64,000 nt of DNA. Origin: Spizellomyces punctatus DAOM BR117 (Eukaryota > Chytridiomycota > Chytridiomycetes > Spizellomycetales > Spizellomycetaceae). Shown here piece by piece: positions 57,111-64,000 of this stretch. The stretch lies in NCBI RefSeq assembly GCF_000182565.1, contig NW_015971548.1, positions 364,047-428,046 of the forward strand. Direction: 5' to 3'. The notes under the pieces are model-generated. The model saw only the letters and a list, made by a program, of their open reading frames with translations. It searched no databases and was not told the DNA's origin. How positions within the stretch are numbered: the first letter of the stretch is position 1; the number at the start of each line of letters is the position of its first letter. A program made the position numbers and the translations under genes.

Positions 57111-57935
57111 CTATGATTGACTTCCTTCCATCGCATCACCACCAAAAAACCTCTCCCACACGCGTCTCGCACCCATTCTTGCCCGATCAAACAGAGCAGA
57201 TGGGCTATCCAAAGCAGGCCTTACATCCACATTGAAGGCAGGAACACCCGGCGCTTCATCGGGGGCAGAGTAGTAGTCAATGACGTAGCGCACTTGCTGT
57301 CCGCAGCGATCAACCGTCCAATCGTGGCGATCAAAGGGCTTGTCCACTCTGGAAGAAAACGCTAATTAGGGCTACAAAGACACCAACAGCAGATGACATG
57401 TACAGATAACATACCCAAACCAGCTGTACATCCTTGCCTTAGGTGTCAGGTCCTGCGGTCTACCCTGAAACTTTGCCAACTTGACATCCTTGCAGTCACA
57501 GTGAAACATTTTTTCCCACTTGAGGACCTCCCCCCAGCAAGCCTCGTTTAAAAAGTTATGAATATCAACCATGGTAGGAATCTCATGTTCCGGGGTTTCC
57601 CATCCTTTTCGTTTAAGCGCGTTGTAAAACTGTTGTGGGGAAGGGTAGTCCCATGTCTTGTCTTGGACGTCTTGGCGGGGAATGGAGGAGGATGTGCGTT
57701 CGGTGGAGAGGTTGACCGTTTGGCCTTGAGAAGGGGTTTGGGGGAGGTTGGGCATCATATTGAGAGGGTTGATGTGGGAGGAGGTGTGGTCGACAGGGCA
57801 GCCGCCTCCTGAGGAAGAGGCGGAGGTCGACGAAGAGGGTGCTGATCGCTTCCCAGCAATGGACGCAAAAGAAGAGTGGTCAACGGGACATGTACCTCCC
57901 GAAGAGGAGGTTTGAGAATCTGGTGAAGGCGTCAT
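57111..57935 (-). CDS. CYC3: Holocytochrome c synthase (cytochrome c haem lyase)
   Basis: Enzyme of the mitochondrial intermembrane space that attaches haem to apocytochrome c. Two exons (plus coordinates 57111-57348 and 57415-57935) give 252 residues. Two Cys-Pro haem motifs (GGTCPVDH and GGGCPVDH) stand near the N terminus in a Ser-rich region. The conserved core follows: PSPQQFYNALKRKGWETP, VDIHNFLNEACWGEVLKWE, FQGRPQDLTPKARMYSWFG and PFDRHDWTVDRCG with its conserved His, then YVIDYYSA and DVRPALDS. The start (MTPSPDSQ, 57935) is chosen because it precedes the first motif; an in-frame upstream ATG near 58088 would add a hydrophobic leader. It ends 235 bp from the Fanzor element, which has not interrupted it. 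Confidence 0.94.
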
Positions 57936-58421
57936 GACGGAGAACACTAGTCGCAAGGTCACAACAAAGTGCGAATTGAAGACGGGAAGAAAAACAAAAG
58001 ACACGGCAGCGTTAAGCGTGTGCGCAATTGCAGTCGGAGTATTTTTGGGAGGCACAGCCATCTGAAGTAATGTTTGTTGCCATGACACCAACCAAGTGCG
58101 ATTGCCTTGACGGAATCACTCACATATCAGATGCTGTTTTTGTGTTTATCTTCATTCTACAGTCATTGATTTATTCAATTGGCTGCAATGTTACAGGTAT
58201 TGACATTTGGCTTTCTTTGCCATACCATCCCAGTCAGATGCACGGTTAGGGTTTGCAGTTATATCTTAGAAATGTGGTTGGATTAACAGGTTGGAGTGTC
58301 TGGGCAGAGAGTTAAGATACCCGGGATATCTTGCAAGCGAATGAGGGTATTCTCCTTTGGAAGCAATTAAAAGGCAATCTGATGTAGGGCCACCAAATCG
58401 CAACAGCTTATGCTACATATT
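57936..58421. other. Intergenic region
   Basis: Promoter of the haem lyase gene and 3' end of the small gene beyond it. Nothing else seen. Confidence 0.45.
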
Positions 58422-58732
58422 TTATTCGTTTCGTATGCATAACTTGGCCAGAGTTTCATAGATCACATATTCAGGCACCGGCTTTCCGTCTGGCAACCAT
58501 TCTTGGGTGTTCGTCATAATTTTCAAGCAATTGTCCAATCCCATCTTCTGCTGCCGACGGTCATCTGCAGGTAATAGAAAAGAACCTAGCTGCTACTGCT
58601 TGCCACGTACCCACTTGAGGAGACCTTGCTATCTCGATCCATTGTACCTGAAAATCGATTGGTACCAAAATATTAACTAACTTGTCCCCCTTCCTCTTCA
58701 GTAGGAGGATATATATCTTTAGCTTCTTCCAT
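58422..58732 (-). CDS. Novel 76-residue protein, three exons
   Basis: Exons at 58682-58732, 58611-58647 and 58422-58564 (minus strand) have GT-AG borders and join in phase: MEEAKDIYPPTEEEGGQ, VQWIEIARSPQV, then DRRQQKMGLDNCLKIMTNTQ and a final segment ending YVIYETLAKLCIRNE. The protein is acidic at its N terminus, then helical, with no membrane segment or Cys pairs. I do not recognise it; small subunits of a larger complex often look like this. It starts 131 bp from NCS6/CTU1 on the opposite strand, so the two may share a promoter. Confidence 0.6.
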
Positions 58733-58862
58733 AACTATCTCCAACTATTTACTTATCCTCATAATCCTGGGGTAACAAAATGATAGTATCACGTGATATT
58801 GTTTACGAGATTGGTCGTCCATTTGGGCTAGCCCAGAGGAAAAAGGGATCTAAGAATCGAGA

Positions 58863-60384
58863 ATGAGACTGTGTACACTTTGCCAGAAGGAGCGTGCGGT
58901 ACTCAAACGGCCAAAGACTGGTCAGCAGATTTGCAGAAACTGTTTCTATGCAGTCTTTGAAACAGAGGTGCACAATACAATACAAGAGAATGAACTTTTC
59001 AAACGGGGTGATAAGGTGGCTATTGCAGCGTCAGGAGGCAAAGGTTAGTCTTGAGCTTTGTATCGGGCGGTCGGCGACATGTGTAACTGATGTAACTGAT
59101 GCATGACTGACTAGATTCTACGGTGCTGGCTCATGTCATGACCACGCTTAATGAGCGTTACGGATATGGTTTGGACCTGTTCCTTCTTTCGGTGGACGAG
59201 GGTATTACCGGATACAGAGACGACTCCTTGGAGGTGGGTCTGAGCGGAAAAAGGCAGATAGTCTAATCTACAAGGACCTGACACTCGACCCATCACCAGA
59301 CTGTTAAAAGAAACGAACAGCAGTATAAGATACCTCTCAAGATTGTCTCATATGAAGAACTTTACGGATGGAGCATGGATGCCATCGTGAAGGAAATTGG
59401 AATGAAGAACAACTGCACGTTCTGTGGAGTGTTCCGACGTCAAGCGCTAGATAGGGGGGCTGCATTACTGCAAGTTGATCATATTGTAACGGGACATAAT
59501 GCGGATGATATTGCTGAGACGGTGCTAATGAATAGTACGTTGCGCTACGACCTCTGAGAGACCTGAAGATTTGCTAACGTCCCGATCGCTTACAGTTCTG
59601 CGAGGGGACTTTTCCCGGCTTCAGCGATGTACTGCGATTCGTACTGCGACCAATGAAACCATCCCCCGGTCAAAGCCTTTCAAATACACCTATGAGAAAG
59701 AAATTGTGATGTAAGAGCTCAAGTGATAAAAATCTGCACATGCGCATAAGTTTTTACTTTAGCCTCTTCACAGGTATGCATACTTTAAAAAGCTCGACTA
59801 TTTCTCGACAGAGTGCATATACTCGCCAAATGCATATCGAGGATACGCACGTGCGTTCTTGAAAGATTTAGAGTCAATACGGCCCAGCGCGATTATGGGT
59901 ATGATCAATCGTTTCCCTCTTACTATCAGAGAGCCAGACCAGTATGACCAATATGCTCGTGTTACAGATATCATTCACTCCGGGGAGGCCTGGGAATCGA
60001 AAATTGAAGTTAAAGTCAATACGCCTGTCGATGGACGAGTGATTGTCGGTTCCTGTGAACGATGTGGCTACATGTCTAGTAATAAACTATGCAAGGCATG
60101 TGTATTATTGGAGGGTCTCAACAAAGGGCTGCCAAAGTGAGTCCCCTTTGCCATGATCAATGCGTATGCGGTGAGCATTAACACTTTTTGTAATATCTTT
60201 TAGATTGGCAATTGGAAATTCGACCAAATATGTAAGTTCTGGGGTTGGGATTGCAACTGCTTGAATGGTTTGCTGACACTGTTTCTTGCTCCTTCCGTAG
60301 AAAAGGGAACAAGACAAGCGGGACGCGTCGGCAAGAGCGCGAGTGTGTGATCCAGCAACACCATCAGGACGCTCACCCAGCTAG
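58863..60384 (+). CDS. NCS6: Cytoplasmic tRNA 2-thiolation protein NCS6/CTU1
   Basis: ATP-dependent thiolase that, with NCS2/CTU2, adds sulfur to U34 of tRNA-Lys, -Glu and -Gln. Seven exons (58863-59043, 59115-59233, 59300-59534, 59596-59710, 59774-60136, 60204-60231, 60301-60384) give 374 residues. The N-terminal zinc motif is [20 protein letters not shown] followed by CRNC. The PP-loop SGGKDS is split by the first intron. The conserved Cys pair lies in [11 protein letters not shown], and [20 protein letters not shown] and GDFSRLQR follow. The C-terminal zinc cluster is [18 protein letters not shown]. The last exon gives a basic tail ([14 protein letters not shown]) slightly longer than in relatives. 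Confidence 0.95.
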
Positions 60385-61742
60385 GAAAAGTGTGAAGATT
60401 ATGTATAGTTATTCAGCATATTCCATAGATCGCCGACCCCAACTCGGGTCACTGGCGCACTAGGCATGTAGTTAGCAGAGACGGTTTGAGTGGAAGTAGT
60501 GATACAGCTGTAGGAAGGAACGATTTTGCGCGTGGATATGGTCAGGTTCACGTCGTATCCCTCGGCTGACGCATATACAATAATGGAGCTGTTTCTGTCA
60601 CTACCTCGTTCATCTCATGTATCAAATCTCATAGCCCTCAATCTGAAAAGACTATAGAAGAGTGCAAAGCATGGCAGTTCCATGTATAATTGTTGCTACA
60701 TTTCTTCCTTTTTTTTAAAAGAATAACTCTTTTATTTTACAGGCCCTCCTCCGGCCGGAGCCAAGAGGCACCCCCACCGCGGTGAGTCGTGGCCGCCGCT
60801 CCACCATCGCGACAGTCAGTCCTGTTCAACCAAAGAAGACAAGTGGAGAAGACGAGTAAAGAGAAGGGGGAGGCGAGAAACGTCGCCTTTTTATAACCTT
60901 GGGGGCCTGCGCTTTTTTTTTGTAATCCGGAATTCTACGCGGAAGATACCGTATCCCGCGTACGTCATTCTTTTGAGCACGCCATGAACGCCCAATCATC
61001 GTCGTCGTCGTGTTCACCTCCTGGCATGCGTTCCCCCTTGCGCGAGTCAAGATCATTTGTTTATGTTCATTTTCCCACGGTCTCGAACAAGCGAGATTCG
61101 ACACATTTTGGGATGCTTGTTGGTAGAAACAAGAATATCGGGTCTTGTTTTCAGTTGGTTTATCTAATCCAAGAACAACGAATGCAAACACGTCATGAAA
61201 CCGTAAAAGCACAAGCGAGGTCACTGTTCGGATCTCCAATGCTTGCCCGCCGCTTTTGTCGGATGTAGCGTCAGCGCAGTGAAAAGCGTCAGACTGACGA
61301 ATGTAGAGATTGAAAGAGCGATAATAATAGGATACGATCGGATGGTTGTATCGCCAAATGTCAGAAGACAGTGCGCTGGGATGCACAACATGCTGTTGGT
61401 CTTATATGCCAGTATAGCCAATCGCTGTATCCACTAACAATTTCATGCTGTCGAGAATAAGGTTAACATCAACTCCAATTGCAATCCAGTGTCCTTGGTT
61501 TCCAGTTCACGTAAAAACAATTGCGACATGCTAATTCATCGCGACCCACCTCAAGCTCTCTGCTCTCTCGGTTGGATGGACCAAATGGTGACAACAGATC
61601 AGGTCTGTCTCTAGATTCACGTCTGTTCCGAATGAAAAAGACGTTGAATTTGTACGCATAGCTTGGAGGAATGCGTTTCTTACTCAAGAATTTTGTCATT
61701 AGTGAGGGTACTCAAAAGTCTACAGGCGTGGCAGCTTGCAAG
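60385..61742. other. Intergenic region, no gene supported
   Basis: Contains T-rich runs near 60710-60740 and a GC-rich patch (60750-60800). An open frame on the minus strand (60826-61386, 186 codons) has no recognisable protein features, and I do not call it. Confidence 0.4.
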
Positions 61743-62012
61743 CTATTTGAATAGAGAATGCAAGTCATCTAAACTGAGTTGATACAATGCTGTCAGATCG
61801 GAAAGTCGATGACCGTGCGCATCGAGGAGTGTTTTTGTATTCATCGAAAATATCGTCAAGTGCGGGTTGTTCACTCTCTTGCGGCCGCGGTATTCAAATA
61901 ATGCATTAGGTGAACCAAGACAGGGATACTGCATGACTGATTCTCGGACATCTTTGAGCATGGCTTGATCGGTGTGGTCCAATATATTAGATTTCTCGTT
62001 TAAGACGAGCAA
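61743..62012 (-). CDS. Possible exon or small gene, unassigned
   Basis: An open stretch of about 90 codons ending at a TAG (61743) reads like real protein: INLLVLNEKSNILDHTDQ, FEYRGRKRVNNPHL, ALYQLSLDDLHSLFK. It has helical periodicity and a strongly amphipathic end. No convincing upstream exon or start was found; the frame closes with TGA just before 62030. It may be the last exon of a gene or a fragment. Function unknown. Confidence 0.35.
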   Translation of the reverse strand: MLVLNEKSNILDHTDQAMLKDVRESVMQYPCLGSPNALFEYRGRKRVNNPHLTIFSMNTKTLLDAHGHRLSDLTALYQLSLDDLHSLFK

Positions 62013-62268
62013 GTTTATCCGAATAGAGGGTCAGTGTTTCTCAACCTCGGCAGAAACTGGCGATGAAGAAGGGGATATTGCCAGATCCATTACATGTTCT
62101 TGTGGGAGATGGTTGCTCCCATTTGACTGACTATATACACATATGCTAATTTCCTATTCGTCTTTGCTAATATCCGTTTAAATGGCCATCACCCATGGAT
62201 ATACATGTTCTGCTGCCTATTCTTTGTCTTGTATGTCATCGTATCAAGTCTCAGTAGTGTAAAAGGCT

Positions 62269-62912
62269 TCATTTGTCTGTAAATCGCATCGAGACAGAGT
62301 TCACACAATGGCGTTCATCGGTTGGCGTCGGAAACCCTTCTCCCTTAAAGACATGACCTAAATGACCTCCACACTAAAAATATTTTAGGTAAGAAACTTG
62401 AGATTTGGTCCGAAACTGTGTCCTTGAACATACATTCGAACAAACAATCTCAGTGCGCTCCATTCCATACGTATTGTCGACGTGACGGGTCACGGCACCG
62501 GGTATGGCGTCTGAGACATATGCATGGTTTAGGTTGAAAGGTGAACACACTGTTAACGGAACAACACAAACCAACCAAAGAATGCTGGCCATCCACAACC
62601 GGAATCAAACTTTGTGCTTGATTTATATAAGGGTGCATCGCATCCAGCACAATGATACACACCTATGGTGGTAAAATGTATGAACACTTTGGACGTACAT
62701 TCAACAGCAAAAGTAAACATCAAGAGACATACCGTCCGCCTTATGCTTATTGTACTCTCCCGTTCCAGGTGCTTCGGTCCCCTTCTGCCGTAGCACGCGG
62801 AATTGCTCGGGCGTCAACTTGACTCTCCACTAAAACGTAACGCTCAGGAAAAGAAGATAGATCAGACAAAACGAGCAACACTTACCTCTTGGTCTGTTTT
62901 CGGTAAAGACAT
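62269..62912 (-). CDS. msrB: Peptide methionine-R-sulfoxide reductase (MsrB)
   Basis: Repairs the R form of oxidised methionine in proteins. Five exons (plus coordinates 62269-62373, 62434-62510, 62576-62662, 62733-62829, 62886-62912) give 130 residues, the normal size of a single-domain MsrB. Motifs in order: [27 protein letters not shown] and [13 protein letters not shown] (the two CxxC-type zinc pairs), [20 protein letters not shown] and [11 protein letters not shown] with the catalytic Cys, not selenocysteine. There is no leader peptide (MSLPKTDQE), so it should be cytosolic or nuclear. The 27-nt first exon holds only nine codons. Confidence 0.94.
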
Positions 62913-64000
62913 GGTAACAGTGCGGAAAAAGAAAGAACGGGTGAGAGGGAAGATGCGAGTGCGATGCCAGAGTGGTCGTAAAAACATCACCAAAAGTGCA
63001 AGTGTCCCATTGCTTGTTCAAGTCAGCGACGTGGCTGATCGAGGTGAGTCATGTCATTTACCTTTATTAGGTCATTATTACCCCACTCCCCTCCAGGCTT
63101 CAAATGAACGGCCAAGTCCTTCCTTGGATGTTTGGAATGAAGGTCTGCACTTTGATGGACATATTGATGATGTTGTATGGAAGGGGCATAACCCCTATAG
63201 TAGATTTGAGATCTGTTCTTTTTGCTGATCCAAGGAACCTGTGCCCATGCATCAGCACATTGTAAAAGGGCATCCTTTCTCTGCTTTTTTTTGGTATAGA
63301 CCAGCGACATCAAAGCGAGCGGGGGCATGCAAACAACTCATGAATACCCTAGGGTTCACCCATCGCTATGACGGAATGGTCAAGCATGTTGCAGAATGTC
63401 CGTGCAACTCGTTCTTCCATCCAAGGACATGCCCGAAACACAAAGATGACCAGTGAAGGCGCCGTTGACACAAAGTGCCCTGGAGGAATTTCAAATATCG
63501 GAGCAAGGTTATGCCGTCAGGCCTGACAGTGATGACGTCGGTGAAGCAGCCTTTGTAAGTCTGACGTTGTTCATCTTAGCCTGCCGCGGCCATGGGTTAA
63601 GAATAATTTAAAGACAGGGTGTCGAAAGTCTCCCCTCCTTTGCCCCAAATCTTGCAACCTTTCAAAGGTCCCTTTTCACCAGCATGTGTGTATCTTGTTC
63701 AACGGTAGTGCAACAAGTTAAGCATCCTTATTCCCGCTTCATTGGACAATATCGCTGCATTTCTCCGCTCATCTTTTTTCTGCTCTGTTTGCGGATATTT
63801 CTATTTGGAGGGATACGTCATTTGTCTCTGTCAAAAGTGGCAATCGGAACCTGCAGTGTAGGAGCAAAAAGAGGAAAAAAAAGGTAAGAGATGGCAACAT
63901 CAACAATTGAAATACTCGGCCGCGGCGTTGGGTTCCGTCGCGTTCAGCTTGTCTGCAAATTGCGAATGTTTTTTTACTGTCAAGCTGTGGGCGGTTTGCG
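62913..64000. other. Window end, possible exons on the plus strand
   Basis: Two short plus-strand stretches look coding: about 63300-63456 (HRYDGMVKHVAECP, ending HPRTCPKHKDDQ, with zinc-finger-like Cys/His spacing) and 63470-63556 (PLTQSALEEFQISEQGYAVR, ending at donor GTAAGT). I cannot join them in frame, and any further exons lie near or beyond the window edge. A minus-strand frame at 63023-63328 overlaps the region, and I cannot decide between the strands. The last 300 bases show nothing I can call. Confidence 0.3.

Noticed and set aside
60826-61386. 186-codon open frame on the minus strand
   Set aside because: No splice context, no recognisable domain, mixed composition and no conserved-looking motif. 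It could occur by chance in 64 kb.
1-64000. CRISPR arrays, bacterial-type operons or viral genes
   Set aside because: No regularly spaced direct repeats with unique spacers, no polycistronic gene clusters and no capsid, integrase or reverse-transcriptase motifs were seen.

Overview
The window is nuclear DNA of a flagellated (zoosporic) fungus. It is most likely a chytrid, and a Spizellomyces-type organism fits best. The grounds are dense GT-AG introns of about 50-80 nt in nearly every gene, fungal housekeeping proteins, a CEP83-type centriolar distal-appendage protein (expected only in fungi that keep a cilium or flagellum), and a Fanzor-bearing transposon. Species is inference; there is no rRNA or marker here to prove it. 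Exon borders were worked out by hand from splice motifs and reading phase.

Layout. 0-13.3 kb: a BRCT-type family X DNA polymerase (+) meets a mitochondrial rRNA 2'-O-methyltransferase MRM1 (-). A cytochrome b5-acyl-CoA dehydrogenase (+) with a possible peroxisomal tail follows. An ANGEL/CCR4-like nuclease (-) carries an eIF4E-binding motif, and an M3 oligopeptidase (-) has a possible mitochondrial presequence. 13.7-24.3 kb: a SelW-like Rdx protein (-), a seven-helix membrane protein (-), a VIT1/CCC1 iron/manganese transporter (-), tRNA-Arg(CCT) with a 10-nt intron, a PHD-finger protein (+) and a C2H2 zinc-finger protein (-). 24.3-26.9 kb holds no gene I can support. 26.9-41 kb: a beta-propeller protein (+), a large HEAT-like protein (-), an arrestin-fold protein (+), a 1,221-residue UIM/UBZ4 protein (-), tRNA-Glu(CTC) and a small one-exon membrane protein (+). 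41-53.3 kb: a 1,572-residue charged coiled-coil protein with a 309-bp tandem repeat (+), a small mitochondrial membrane protein (+), CEP83 (-), a transposon-like element, and an SMP/LEA-type protein (-). 54-64 kb: tRNA-Ser(AGA), a Fanzor transposon, holocytochrome c synthase (-), a 76-residue novel protein (-), tRNA thiolase NCS6/CTU1 (+), methionine sulfoxide reductase B (-), and poorly resolved sequence to the end.

The main discovery candidate is a pair of related mobile elements 2.7 kb apart. The 2.16-kb element (54717-56875) has 36-bp terminal inverted repeats, a Fanzor (eukaryotic TnpB/OMEGA) nuclease gene, and a 3' block placed where a guide (omega) RNA scaffold is expected. The 0.74-kb element (51286-52025) has related ends, an intact TA duplication and a similar 3' block, but no nuclease. 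It looks like a non-autonomous partner that could supply a stand-alone guide RNA. The Fanzor reading frame changes near 55.64 kb, by frameshift or by an unusual 65-nt intron.

No operon-like logic links the neighbours. Several genes serve mitochondria (MRM1, HCCS, M3 peptidase, the 112-residue protein) or redox and stress protection (MsrB, SelW-like, SMP), but this may be chance.
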